NCBI GenBank assembly: GCA_002733905.1
Contig: NVXK01000006.1
Span: forward strand, 125,457 to 180,029
Direction of reading: 5' to 3'
DNA length: 54,573 nt
DNA from: Robiginitomaculum sp.
Lineage (GTDB): Bacteria; Pseudomonadota; Alphaproteobacteria; Caulobacterales; Maricaulaceae
This document shows positions 7,797 to 15,705 of the stretch, piece by piece. The translations under genes and the position numbers were made by a program. The notes below the pieces were generated by a model. It did not search any database, had not been told where the DNA came from, and saw nothing but the letters and a program-made list of their open reading frames with translations. Each line of letters starts with the position of its first letter. The stretch's first letter is position 1.

Positions 7797-8480
7797 TTAT
7801 GTGTCTGCCCATCTTTGTATCAGTCTGTGATATATTGCAGACGTACTCATAACATCTTTATGGTCATTGCCGTGGAGTGTTGTGAGCGATTGAACGCTTT
7901 GATCAAGGTCATAAAGGATTTCGCGCTGCTCGTGGTCGCGGATCATGCTTTGTAACCAGAAGCAGGCGCTGATGCGCGCACCAGAGGTTACAGGTGTGAC
8001 TTTGTGCAAGCGTGTTGAGGGATAGAGTATCATATCGCCTGCATTAAGTTTGAAACTGTGAGATGTGGATTTATCTTCAATGATTAATTCGCCTCCTTCA
8101 TAATCGTTTGGATCGGTAAGGAAGACAGTTGCAGAAAGGTCTGTGCGAATACGTACATTCGTACCACGGACAAATCTGATGGAATTGTCTACGTGCAAGC
8201 CATATGTTTCGTCAGATTCGTAGCGATTAAACATAGGTGGGAATATTTTTAGCGGCAGGGCGGCTGAAATAAAAGTGGGGTGTTGCGCGAGCGCATCAAG
8301 GATCATATTGCCGCAATGTTGCGCTTTTGGATCCGTTGCCTCTACCTGCTGGTTATGTTTGACCCCAATGGCTTGGGTGCCAGCTGTCTCATTTCCATTT
8401 ACCCATGATGCTTTGTCGAGATTCTCGCGAATATCAGAGACTTGTTTGGGGGACAATAAATTAGAGATTTTAATAATCAT
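7797..8480 (-). CDS. piuC: PKHD-type Fe(II)/2-oxoglutarate-dependent hydroxylase, PiuC/YbiX family
   Basis: A 227-residue protein that follows PiuC/YbiX along its length. The double-stranded beta-helix supplies HxD in YGLHVDNS near residue 95, the conserved TDLSATVFLTDPNDYEGGEL, KLNAGDMILYPSTRLHKVTP with the distal His near 159, and SGARISACFWLQS with the 2-oxoglutarate-binding Arg. The family is usually found beside catecholate siderophore receptors and is thought to modify iron-siderophore-related molecules. The receptor gene just upstream on the same strand fits exactly. The two are separated by a strong terminator, so this gene may have its own promoter. It runs directly into the FMN dehydrogenase gene. 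Confidence 0.9.
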   Translation of the reverse strand: MIIKISNLLSPKQVSDIRENLDKASWVNGNETAGTQAIGVKHNQQVEATDPKAQHCGNMILDALAQHPTFISAALPLKIFPPMFNRYESDETYGLHVDNSIRFVRGTNVRIRTDLSATVFLTDPNDYEGGELIIEDKSTSHSFKLNAGDMILYPSTRLHKVTPVTSGARISACFWLQSMIRDHEQREILYDLDQSVQSLTTLHGNDHKDVMSTSAIYHRLIQRWADT

Positions 8481-8526
8481 GGTTCTATTTTTAAATTTGC
8501 GAATAATGGTAGAAAAAAAATGAATT

Positions 8527-8553
8527 GAAAGGGGGCCTGCTCGGCCCCCTTTC
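8527..8553 (-). terminator. Strong hairpin terminator after the siderophore receptor gene
   Basis: A perfect 11-bp stem (GAAAGGGGGCC / GGCCCCCTTTC) with a 5-base loop lies 22 bases beyond the receptor stop. On the minus strand it is followed within a few bases by a run of eight T residues, giving a standard Rho-independent form. Confidence 0.85.
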
Positions 8554-8575
8554 TCTTATGTGTTTTTACAGTCTA

Positions 8576-10852
8576 TTAAAATTTAGAGGTAATAGTCAAT
8601 TTCGCATTACGGGCATCACCAAGATAAACAAAGTGACCACCACGGTATGTAGCAGTGTAATATTCTTTATCTGTGATGTTGTTAATGTTTAGGCGCACGC
8701 TCAGTAAATCACCGAATGTATATTTTGCGAACATATCGGCACTGGTGTAACCAGGTAAATCAACACTTGTCACGGCAGCAGCGTCAGGTTGACCGCCATA
8801 AATGCCGCTTGAATGCGTTACCGTTCCCCCGAAAGCAAATTTCGGTGTGAATTGGTATTTAAATTGCGCCGTACCACTTGTATCGGCAAAGTTGGCTTTT
8901 GGAAGGCCAACATTATCTTCATTATAGGATTCGAGTGTTTCGGATTCCATAAAGGCGACGCCAAGTGATGTACTCAATTTACTGGTAATATTTCCGTGTA
9001 AACCAAATTCGATACCTTTAACACGGTTTTTACCCGTATTTAGATTGCCTTCAGGAGAGTAGTCACGACCACTGCCTTCAATCACATCGTTTTTAGTCGT
9101 TTGGAATATAGCTGCTGTAAACAATAGTTTTTCATTCAGAAGATTCCATTTCGTACCTATTTCCAAATTTGTTGATTGCTCAGGGTCGGAAAAGGCATAC
9201 TCGCCATTAGAATCGGTACAGAGACCGCCATAACCACAATTGCCAAGGGAATCGGCTTCACCGCCGTTAATGTTGGAGGACGTACTAATGTTTGCGTAAA
9301 CATTGCTATGTTCCCACGGAGAATATTTAACACCCGCTTGGTAATTCAAAAGGCCATCACCGAAGTCATAAACAGTTGGATCTGGAACAGGCTGACCCGG
9401 ACGGGCACGCCCAGCAACTTCAGCTTTGTATGAAAAGTCATCATAACGAAGGCCAGCTGAAACTTCGATGGTTGAGGTTAGGGGAACCGTATCCATTAAA
9501 TATAGTGCGAGCGTTTCGAGTTCGTAATCAACGGACATGTCACCGCGTGCAACACTGCCAACCCAATCATAATTGTTGTAATTAGTAACGTCTACTGCAC
9601 CAGAATCTACGGTTGTTATAGAATATCCACCTGACAGTGTTTTTTCATTAGAATATTCGGCGCCAAAGATAAATGTATGATCCAAATTGGCAAAATTAGT
9701 ATCCCAGATAAAGGATAGCTGATTGCCGATATAATCATTTTCTTGCCAACCAGCCTTTGTGGAATAGCTCGCGTCTTTCGGAAGTCCCGTCCGGCGATCA
9801 ATGCCTGCTGGACTGTATTCAGGAAGTGAATAATCATTTGACGTCGCGCCAATACGGGTTTTGTTTTCAACGCGGAGACCATTTTGGAAATCATAACCAA
9901 TTTTTAGCGTGCCAATATCAGCTTGGGTCTTTTGGAAATGCAGACCAACTTTACCGATGAAGGGATGGGTGGCGTCTACTTCACCATTATTAAAACGACG
10001 GCCAGGGTCCGTCATATCATCCGTTTCGAAATGATAGAAATCAGCATTAAAGACAAGATTGTCTGTTGCTTCGATAACCGCAGAGGCCATAGCGCCCCAG
10101 TGCTCTTTGCCAGCAGGGGCACGGTTGGGAATGTCTGAATCTCGGTACATGGCATTTAATCGAATGGCGACTTTGTCATTGATGACTTTATTGGTTTCAA
10201 GTGTGCCACGGAAATATTGATCTGTACCAACAGCTATTTGCGCTTTGGAGAAATCTTGGTCTAAGCTTGCTTTTTTGGTGACCATATTAACAGCGCCGCC
10301 AGTAGAACCACGGCCAGCAAATGTAGAACTTGGGCCTTTGGTGATTTCGATTTGCTCTAAAGCAAAAGTTTCACGCGTGATCAGGCCAGGCTCGCGCATG
10401 CCGTCTGTATATACGTCTGAACGGGCTTCGTAACCGCGAATGATATAACGGTCACCAAAGGAGTTGCCGCCTTCGCCTGTGCCTAATGTGATACCAGGTT
10501 GAGCTGCTAAAATATCTTTAAGCTCAGTAATACCTGAATCTTCGATAACTTCTTTCGTGATAACCGTAATCGTAGCAGGTGTGTCGGCGATTGGACGGAC
10601 ACGACGAATGTCGGAAACCGTTTTGGCTTTATAGGCAACGCCAGGTTCGGAATATGGGTTATCATCTGGTGCAAGTTCTGTGTCTTCGATGAGAAGGCGG
10701 TCAAGTGTTGCATCTGGTGTCGCGTTTTCCTGTGCATAAGCTGTTGTCATCATTGCAGCGGACAAAGCAAAGGCAAATGTGCCAGCTTTTAGGACTGGGT
10801 GGGCTTTGGGGACAATTCCTTTCTGGCCTTTCAGTAATTCGGTTTTAGACAT
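8576..10852 (-). CDS. TonB-dependent siderophore receptor (Fiu/CirA-like)
   Basis: A 758-residue outer-membrane receptor. A signal peptide ends near TTAYAQEN (residue ~41). The plug domain follows: PATITVITKEVIEDSGITEL near 90, then RYIIRGYEARSDVYTDGMRE and EQIEITKGPSSTFAGRGSTG near 170. The 22-stranded barrel follows and ends in the classical aromatic residue (LTITSKF). TonB-box-like residues lie shortly after the signal. It imports ferric siderophores using TonB/ExbBD energy. A catecholate-type substrate is inferred from the PiuC-type neighbour. An AAGGAG sequence ends seven bases before the ATG. The tonB-exbD-exbD-exbB genes lie immediately upstream on the same strand, so receptor and energiser form one iron-uptake unit. 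Confidence 0.93.
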   Translation of the reverse strand: MSKTELLKGQKGIVPKAHPVLKAGTFAFALSAAMMTTAYAQENATPDATLDRLLIEDTELAPDDNPYSEPGVAYKAKTVSDIRRVRPIADTPATITVITKEVIEDSGITELKDILAAQPGITLGTGEGGNSFGDRYIIRGYEARSDVYTDGMREPGLITRETFALEQIEITKGPSSTFAGRGSTGGAVNMVTKKASLDQDFSKAQIAVGTDQYFRGTLETNKVINDKVAIRLNAMYRDSDIPNRAPAGKEHWGAMASAVIEATDNLVFNADFYHFETDDMTDPGRRFNNGEVDATHPFIGKVGLHFQKTQADIGTLKIGYDFQNGLRVENKTRIGATSNDYSLPEYSPAGIDRRTGLPKDASYSTKAGWQENDYIGNQLSFIWDTNFANLDHTFIFGAEYSNEKTLSGGYSITTVDSGAVDVTNYNNYDWVGSVARGDMSVDYELETLALYLMDTVPLTSTIEVSAGLRYDDFSYKAEVAGRARPGQPVPDPTVYDFGDGLLNYQAGVKYSPWEHSNVYANISTSSNINGGEADSLGNCGYGGLCTDSNGEYAFSDPEQSTNLEIGTKWNLLNEKLLFTAAIFQTTKNDVIEGSGRDYSPEGNLNTGKNRVKGIEFGLHGNITSKLSTSLGVAFMESETLESYNEDNVGLPKANFADTSGTAQFKYQFTPKFAFGGTVTHSSGIYGGQPDAAAVTSVDLPGYTSADMFAKYTFGDLLSVRLNINNITDKEYYTATYRGGHFVYLGDARNAKLTITSKF

Positions 10853-10909
10853 TGGTATCTCCTTAAAATCATGTTTGTGGGTAGTGTGTTGGATAGGGTT
10901 GGCCTGACG

Positions 10910-11761
10910 CTATTGCATCAGCCTGAATTGGAATGGGTAGGTAAGGGTTACTGATTTTTGTTTCATCTCGGGTGGGAAGGACGGCAAGGGTTGCACGCGT
11001 TTTAAAATTCGCAAACTGGCCGAGTCTAAACTTTTTTGTCCCGAGCTTTGAATGACTTTTGAGCGGATAATTCGACCATTACGAAGAACAGTAAATTGCA
11101 AAACAACTGTGCCTTCTTCTTTGTTTTTGCGCGCAGAAGCTGGATAGCGTTTATAGCGTTTCATGCGTGCGGCGAGCTTGGCATAATAGAGTTGCTCTGG
11201 CCCCGATGCGCCAATACCTGATGAGGTGGACATGCCCGCCGGGAGTTGCGTATTGCCTGTGCCAGCGCGAGTCGCAGAAGGCGCGACGCTTCGGACTTGT
11301 TGGGGGACGGCTACAGGCATTTGTTTTGGCTGTGGACGTGGAGTGGTAATCGGCACGTCAGCGGTATGGGCCATATGAATAACAAAAGAACTCGGGGCTT
11401 GCATAATTTGAACTGGTAGGGGTTTTACCCGTTCTATTTTTGGGGGTAAGGCTTTTGGAATGTGTTTGGCTACAGGTTTAACAATAGGCTTGGTAATAGG
11501 CTTAGGTTGAGGCTTTGGTGTTATTTTGTTTTTGACGGGTTGTTTTGGTTCTGGTGCGGCAGGGAGATCAGGGGCGGGCGAACCGATTGCGCCGAGAAGT
11601 CCCAAATTTACGACAATTTCATCGGTTGGAAGTTCCATAGCAGCAGGTTGCATCGTAAATGCGGCCAAGGCTCCACCATGCAAAGCCGCTGCAACAAAAA
11701 ATGCTATTGTCCACTTTCCTTTGGCCCATTTCCCTTTGGCCCATTTTTCTTTTGCTTCCAC
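10910..11761 (-). CDS. tonB: TonB energy-transducing protein
   Basis: A 283-residue TonB with a short basic N-terminus containing a WAKGK duplication, one membrane helix (TIAFFVAAALHGGALAAF, residues ~18-35, with the conserved His), and a long Pro/Lys-rich periplasmic spacer (KPQPKPITKPIVKPV). The C-terminal TonB domain from residue ~195 reads RYKRYPASARKNKEEGTVVL, with the YP motif. It spans the periplasm and couples ExbBD to receptors. It uses a GTG start, overlapping the stop of the preceding exbD as TAGTG, so translation is coupled. The 15-bp repeat at its 5' end extends the cytoplasmic tail. The receptor gene follows 57 bases downstream. Confidence 0.93.
   Translation of the reverse strand: MEAKEKWAKGKWAKGKWTIAFFVAAALHGGALAAFTMQPAAMELPTDEIVVNLGLLGAIGSPAPDLPAAPEPKQPVKNKITPKPQPKPITKPIVKPVAKHIPKALPPKIERVKPLPVQIMQAPSSFVIHMAHTADVPITTPRPQPKQMPVAVPQQVRSVAPSATRAGTGNTQLPAGMSTSSGIGASGPEQLYYAKLAARMKRYKRYPASARKNKEEGTVVLQFTVLRNGRIIRSKVIQSSGQKSLDSASLRILKRVQPLPSFPPEMKQKSVTLTYPFQFRLMQ
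11717..11746 (-). repeat. Two 15-bp tandem units at the 5' end of tonB
   Basis: Two nearly identical copies of a 15-bp unit (about CCTTTGGCCCATTTC on the plus strand) encode WAKGK twice in the TonB cytoplasmic tail. Confidence 0.75.
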
Positions 11762-12318
11762 TATATGCCTCCATCCGCATGACCGCTTGCTACAGGAGAC
11801 GTGGCTACAGGAGACGTGGCAACAGGAGACGTGGCAACAGGAGACGTGGCAACAGGAAAGGTGGCGAGAGAAATACGGGCAATGCCTGCGGATTTAACAT
11901 GCGCTAAGACTTCTTGAAGCGCGTGCATGGAGAGTTGACCGTCTGCCTTGATCAAAATGCTGATACCCTGACTGTCCTCACTTTGGCCCATCATTTGGTT
12001 TTGCGGCATTTGGTTTTGCGGCATTTGGTTTTGCAGCATTTGGTTTTGCATCTGGGTAAGATCGGAGGTGAGTTGCTCTAAAGTGATCTGTTCATTGGCG
12101 AGATAAATATCATTGTCATGACCAATAATCACAGTCATTTGCTCTATATTCAGGGGGCTTTCGGCTTTGGACATAGGCGGGGTAACCATCACAGCGTCCG
12201 ACGCTGATATTGTCCCTGCTACCATGAAAAAAATCAGTAAGAGGAATACGATATTGATCAAAGGGATCATGCCGTCATCATTACTTGCGGCGCGGATGCG
12301 GGTGGATGCAAAATTCAC
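11761..12318 (-). CDS. exbD: ExbD/TolR biopolymer transport protein with repeat insertions
   Basis: A 185-residue protein, longer than the usual ~140. The N-terminal part is standard ExbD: a single membrane helix MIPLINIVFLLLIFFMVAG (residues ~17-35), preceded by DDGM. It is followed by a periplasmic domain ending GISILIKADGQLSMHALQEV and KSAGIARISLAT. Two low-complexity insertions are unusual: a NQMPQ array near residues 90-110 and a PVATS array at the C-terminus, both encoded by 15-bp tandem repeats. The helix in this family normally carries an Asp that conducts protons, but the visible helix has Asn (PLINIVF) in that position. It may therefore be a non-conducting partner of the first ExbD. 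Its ATG overlaps the upstream exbD by four bases. Confidence 0.88.
   Translation of the reverse strand: MNFASTRIRAASNDDGMIPLINIVFLLLIFFMVAGTISASDAVMVTPPMSKAESPLNIEQMTVIIGHDNDIYLANEQITLEQLTSDLTQMQNQMLQNQMPQNQMPQNQMMGQSEDSQGISILIKADGQLSMHALQEVLAHVKSAGIARISLATFPVATSPVATSPVATSPVATSPVASGHADGGI
11791..11865 (-). repeat. Five 15-bp tandem repeats encoding PVATS in exbD
   Basis: Unit (T/A)ACAGGAGACGTGGC is repeated at 11791, 11806, 11821, 11836 and 11851, the last with two changes. Being a multiple of three, copy changes keep the frame and only lengthen the C-terminal tail. Confidence 0.95.
11992..12051 (-). repeat. Four 15-bp tandem repeats encoding NQMPQ in exbD
   Basis: Unit CATTTGGTTTTGCGG at 11992, 12007, 12022 and 12037, the last two slightly diverged. 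It encodes an Asn/Gln/Met/Pro linker in the periplasmic domain of the second ExbD. Confidence 0.95.
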
Positions 12319-12749
12319 GGCGTAACACCATTTAGCTCGGTTGGATTTTCTTCACTTGCCAACGAAATGTCTTTTGCGCCGAGCGCTTTCAATGTGTCTA
12401 CGAGCGTAACCATGGTTTGAACGCGCACATCAGGAGATGTGTTAAGAACATATATCGCATCGGGCCGTGCAGAGATGAGTGTTTGTAAGCTTTCAAGGTC
12501 GTCTATTTGAAACAGTGTGTCGTCAATGCGAAAACGCCCATCATCGCTGTCCAGTTGGACTATGGCAAATTCAGGTTTCTCCGAAGGTATAATTGTCGGG
12601 CTATTTGTAGGGGCAGAGATATTGACTTGTCGCCATTTTTGAAAGCTGGAGGACAGCATAAAAAAGAGAAGCAATATGAAGACAACATCAATCAGCGGCG
12701 TAAGGCTGATCGGATTTTTCCGTTGTGATGTCGTTGTGATAAGCTGCAT
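12315..12749 (-). CDS. exbD: ExbD/TolR biopolymer transport protein
   Basis: A 144-residue protein of standard ExbD length. The N-terminal SLTPLIDVVFILLLFFMLSSS contains the conserved Asp (LIDVVF) that mediates proton flow in the ExbBD motor. The rest is the periplasmic ExbD domain with FAIVQLDSDDGRFRIDD and a C-terminal TLKALGAKDISLAS. It lies two bases after the exbB stop and overlaps the second exbD by four bases, giving an exbB-exbD-exbD-tonB operon. Double exbD arrangements are known in several Gram-negative TonB systems. Here only this copy has the canonical Asp. Confidence 0.92.
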   Translation of the reverse strand: MQLITTTSQRKNPISLTPLIDVVFILLLFFMLSSSFQKWRQVNISAPTNSPTIIPSEKPEFAIVQLDSDDGRFRIDDTLFQIDDLESLQTLISARPDAIYVLNTSPDVRVQTMVTLVDTLKALGAKDISLASEENPTELNGVTP

Positions 12750-12751
12750 GG

Positions 12752-13489
12752 TTAGGTGATTTGTTTAGCTCTGTCCGTTGAGGTCTGAACGTTATCAGGC
12801 TTGGTTGTGAAAACCTGTGTGACGCTGTCATTGATGAGTGCGCCTACGCGTTCTGTTTTTCGCTCAAGCCAACTGTGGGCAGCGACGACTGGTATTGCTA
12901 CGCCTAAACCAACGGCGGTCGTCAGTAGGGCTTGCCAAATGCCGCCCGAAAGGATGGAGGGGTCAACTTGATTTCCTGCGGCAGCAAGTTGTTGGAAGGC
13001 GGCAATCATACCGGTGACGGTACCTAAAAGGCCGAGGAGAGGGCTTAGTGTGCCAATGATTTCAAGAGGGCGGAGATAGGCACGAAGACTGGCAATACGT
13101 AAGTTTGCAACACGCTGTAAATCTTCACGGAGCAAAGCAGGATCTTTTGCCGTCAGTATACCAGACATAGCCAAGCCGACGAGTTCCGATGCGGGGCGGG
13201 TTTTGTTAAGGGCAAGAACGGCTTTATCTACATGATTGTTCGCCCAGTGATTAAGGCTTGTTTGAATGTCTGTGCTGTTCTCGGGGCGTAGGCTAAAAAA
13301 TTGCCAAATTTTGATGAAAATAATGGTGAGAGCAATGATGGACAATACCATCAATATCCAAACGACAGGGCCGCCAATTGTGAGGAATTCTAGTACGCCA
13401 TTCGTTGGCGGAATCTCTAATGTCGCCGCAATTCCAGAATCAACTGGCGTAGAGGTGGTGACAGGGATCGCATTATTTTCTTGGCTCAC
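12752..13489 (-). CDS. exbB: ExbB/TolQ/MotA-family proton channel
   Basis: A 245-residue inner-membrane protein with the ExbB topology. The first helix is near residue 37-57 (VVWILMVLSIIALTIIFIKI). A cytoplasmic loop follows with REDLQRVANLRIASLRAYLRP. The paired C-terminal helices are LEIIGTLSPLLGLLGTVTGM and IWQALLTTAVGLGVAIPVVA, which contain the conserved GTVTGM and TTAVGL motifs. It forms the pentameric channel that, with ExbD, powers TonB. Translation starts at GTG (13489) after a TTAGGAAAT ribosome-binding sequence. It is the first gene of the iron-uptake operon, and the region in front of it holds an inverted-repeat operator candidate. Confidence 0.93.
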   Translation of the reverse strand: MSQENNAIPVTTSTPVDSGIAATLEIPPTNGVLEFLTIGGPVVWILMVLSIIALTIIFIKIWQFFSLRPENSTDIQTSLNHWANNHVDKAVLALNKTRPASELVGLAMSGILTAKDPALLREDLQRVANLRIASLRAYLRPLEIIGTLSPLLGLLGTVTGMIAAFQQLAAAGNQVDPSILSGGIWQALLTTAVGLGVAIPVVAAHSWLERKTERVGALINDSVTQVFTTKPDNVQTSTDRAKQIT

Positions 13490-13535
13490 AATAATTTCCT
13501 AACTTGATAAGCAAGCTTCATATTTGATGCAGGTA

Positions 13536-13581
13536 ATAATGAGTCGCAATACTGTAGTCAACAGCAAATGCGACACATTCT
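13536..13581. promoter_or_regulatory. Inverted-repeat operator candidate upstream of exbB (iron regulation)
   Basis: Two 13-base half-sites, ATAATGAGTCGCA (13536-13548) and TGCGACACATTCT (13569-13581), match as an inverted repeat in 11 of 13 positions with a 20-base spacer. The right half resembles the TTGCGAATNATTCTCA type of alphaproteobacterial Fur/Irr targets. It lies 47-92 bases before the exbB start codon. Assignment to an iron regulator is inferred from similarity and context. Confidence 0.45.
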
Positions 13582-13957
13582 CAAAGTGAATAAAGGAGGT
13601 TTAATTCGTATTCAATATATTTGTCTGGCGTCAGAATTATTTTTCTTGATGATTATTTACTCAAAACAGCTTGGCAGTAAACGGGGGCAAGTCTGAAATT
13701 TGTGCGACTAACTGTGGGTGGCGACTGAGGCCGACATGGTTTAGCGTCAGCAATACTGGTCAATTGATTTGGTCCGTTCATTGGGAAAATTTGATGGTCA
13801 ATAAGCACGGTTGCATAAATATTTGGAGGTGGTTTTCCTCTTCATTATGGGCAAAATCACTATAATGCACTAAGTGTGCCAGCTTAATTAAGCACAAGAA
13901 ACATATTGCCATGACAACACAAAACATCGCTTAATTCAAAGCTTAAAGCCGCAGGGT

Positions 13958-13975
13958 ACTCCATCTTAATGGAGT
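13958..13975 (-). terminator. Hairpin after the CadC-like regulator gene
   Basis: ACTCCAT / ATGGAGT stem with a 4-base loop, ending two bases beyond the stop codon. There is no T-run, so it is a weak terminator candidate. Confidence 0.4.
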
Positions 13976-13976
13976 C

Positions 13977-15575
13977 CTAAAAGCCGTATTTTTCAAGTGC
14001 TTTGGCCATGCGGTTTTTGACTGCTTTGTCTTTAAATGGGAAGGCTTGGAAAAAATCATATTGTTTTAGGGACGCGTACCGACTACGCACATTCGCAGTC
14101 CATTTTTTTGCCATGTTTTGATCGCCATTAATGTCATGGGCGGCTACAGCAATCATTGCAAATAATGCATGTGCACCAGGAGAGACGGCGGCTTTCTCTG
14201 CCCATAATGCGGCTTGGCTGTCATGGCCGCGCGTGATGTGTGAGAGTGCCCGCGCTCCTAATGCGCCATAGAGATATGGGTCTCGCGGACTCAGCATGAT
14301 GGCAGTATCTGCGTGGGTTTGCCCTGAAGAGGCTCGTCCATTAATTGCTTCGACAAAGGCTCGTGAAAAATATCCTTGGGCATAGTTAGGGCATAAATCG
14401 GTCGCGTGTTCAAACCACTCCAAGCTCTGTTCGCGTTCGCCCAATAACCAGAAAGACCGCCCCATGGTAAAGTTCGCAAACGGGTCCAACCCATCGCACG
14501 CGAGGCTTTGTTCGGCGTGATAGCGGGTACGGACAGCGTCGAGCATTGGATCACACTTGTATTCGAAAAAGACATTTTGAAAATATGTGAAGGACAGGCC
14601 AGCATGGGCACGGGCAAACCCTGGGTCAATGGCGACGGCTTTAGTAAAAAAATCAGTTGCAATAGCGTTGTCTTTTTCATTGTAGCGGTGCATGTGCTGA
14701 AGCCCTAGGTGGTAAGTGGACCAGGCATCAAGGCTGCCAGGTACAATCAACCGCGCACGGTTTGCTTCATTGGTGGTAATTTGCACCTCCAGAGTAGAGA
14801 TAATGTTTGAAATAATTTGTGCCCGCATTTCATGTATACCATCAATGTGGCTCTCATATCTATCCGCCCAGACAATGCCGCCATTGCTCGTATCGGCAAG
14901 TTCAAGAGTGATGCCTATCTTGGCACCGATAATTTCGATGGAACCTGACAGGCAATACCCAACCCCAAGGGCTTTTCCGACTTCGCGTACATCGATATGT
15001 TCTCCCCTAAATGAGAATGAAGATCCACGGGAAATGACCATGAGCCATCGGAGTCGGGAAAGTTCGGTAATCATTTCATGGGGGAATGCGTCGGCGAGCG
15101 TAAGGATTGAAAAATTCTCTGACAGACTATCATGGCCCGCAGAAATGGCAGAACCGATGAAGTTTAATGGCAAGACTGCGATTGAAGGCCGGGTTGAGAC
15201 GGCCTGATCCATAATTATTTCTGATGCAGGTGTGTCTTTAGGTTCAAGATTGTGGACGACAGAGAGGCTTTTTCTGACGGGCTCAATAAAACGAAAGCCC
15301 CGACCATGTATTGTTTTTATGAAGCGTTGGGTGCGGCCATCATCTCCCAAAACACGCCGAGCTGACTTTATACGGCTCGCAAGTACCGATACCGAAATAT
15401 TTCGCCCCTGCCAAATTTTTTCAACAATCTCGTCTCTGGTCACAAGGCGATCAGTATTCTCCACCAAGAGCACTAACAGGTCAAAAACCTGAGGTTCCAC
15501 AGCTTGTGCTATACCATCCTTACGTAACTCAATCCGGGTTGTATCCAGTTCAAAATTGTCAAATATATAGGCCAT
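13977..15575 (-). CDS. CadC-like transcriptional regulator: winged HTH + TolB-like domain + TPR
   Basis: A 532-residue protein. Residues ~1-100 form an OmpR/CadC winged-helix DNA-binding domain (LLVENTDRLVTRDEIVEKIW, ASRIKSARRVLGDD, IKTIHGRGFRF). Residues ~130-270 resemble the TolB/adenylate-cyclase-associated region (SIAVLPLNFIG, GYCLSGSIEIIGAKIGITLEL, IVWADRYE). The C-terminal half holds tetratricopeptide-like helices (TDFFTKAVAIDPGFARAHAG, WFEHATDLCPNYAQGYFSRA). No clear transmembrane helix separates the DNA-binding and sensing parts, unlike CadC itself, so it is probably cytoplasmic. It is divergently transcribed from the DUF3604 gene across 130 bases, so that three-gene secreted cluster is the most likely target. 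Confidence 0.85.
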   Translation of the reverse strand: MAYIFDNFELDTTRIELRKDGIAQAVEPQVFDLLVLLVENTDRLVTRDEIVEKIWQGRNISVSVLASRIKSARRVLGDDGRTQRFIKTIHGRGFRFIEPVRKSLSVVHNLEPKDTPASEIIMDQAVSTRPSIAVLPLNFIGSAISAGHDSLSENFSILTLADAFPHEMITELSRLRWLMVISRGSSFSFRGEHIDVREVGKALGVGYCLSGSIEIIGAKIGITLELADTSNGGIVWADRYESHIDGIHEMRAQIISNIISTLEVQITTNEANRARLIVPGSLDAWSTYHLGLQHMHRYNEKDNAIATDFFTKAVAIDPGFARAHAGLSFTYFQNVFFEYKCDPMLDAVRTRYHAEQSLACDGLDPFANFTMGRSFWLLGEREQSLEWFEHATDLCPNYAQGYFSRAFVEAINGRASSGQTHADTAIMLSPRDPYLYGALGARALSHITRGHDSQAALWAEKAAVSPGAHALFAMIAVAAHDINGDQNMAKKWTANVRSRYASLKQYDFFQAFPFKDKAVKNRMAKALEKYGF

Positions 15576-15705
15576 AAGGTGCGCTTATATAGGTTCTACA
15601 CAAATTTTCCACAAAATATTCACATGGTAGTCAAGCATAGATTAATCAAAGGGAATAGCTTTGTGAAAATTATAACGTCGAGTTTCGACAAAATACGGGG
15701 CCATT

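Larger units (their letters stand above)
13490..13976. other. 487-base gap between exbB and the CadC-like gene
   Basis: Contains the exbB promoter region with the inverted repeat at 13536-13581 and the hairpin at 13958-13975. A 64-codon plus-strand frame (13671-13865) has no recognisable content. Nothing else is supported. Confidence 0.5.

Noticed and set aside
13671-13865. 64-codon frame in the gap upstream of exbB
   Set aside because: No ribosome-binding site, no recognisable domain, no codon pattern like the neighbours.
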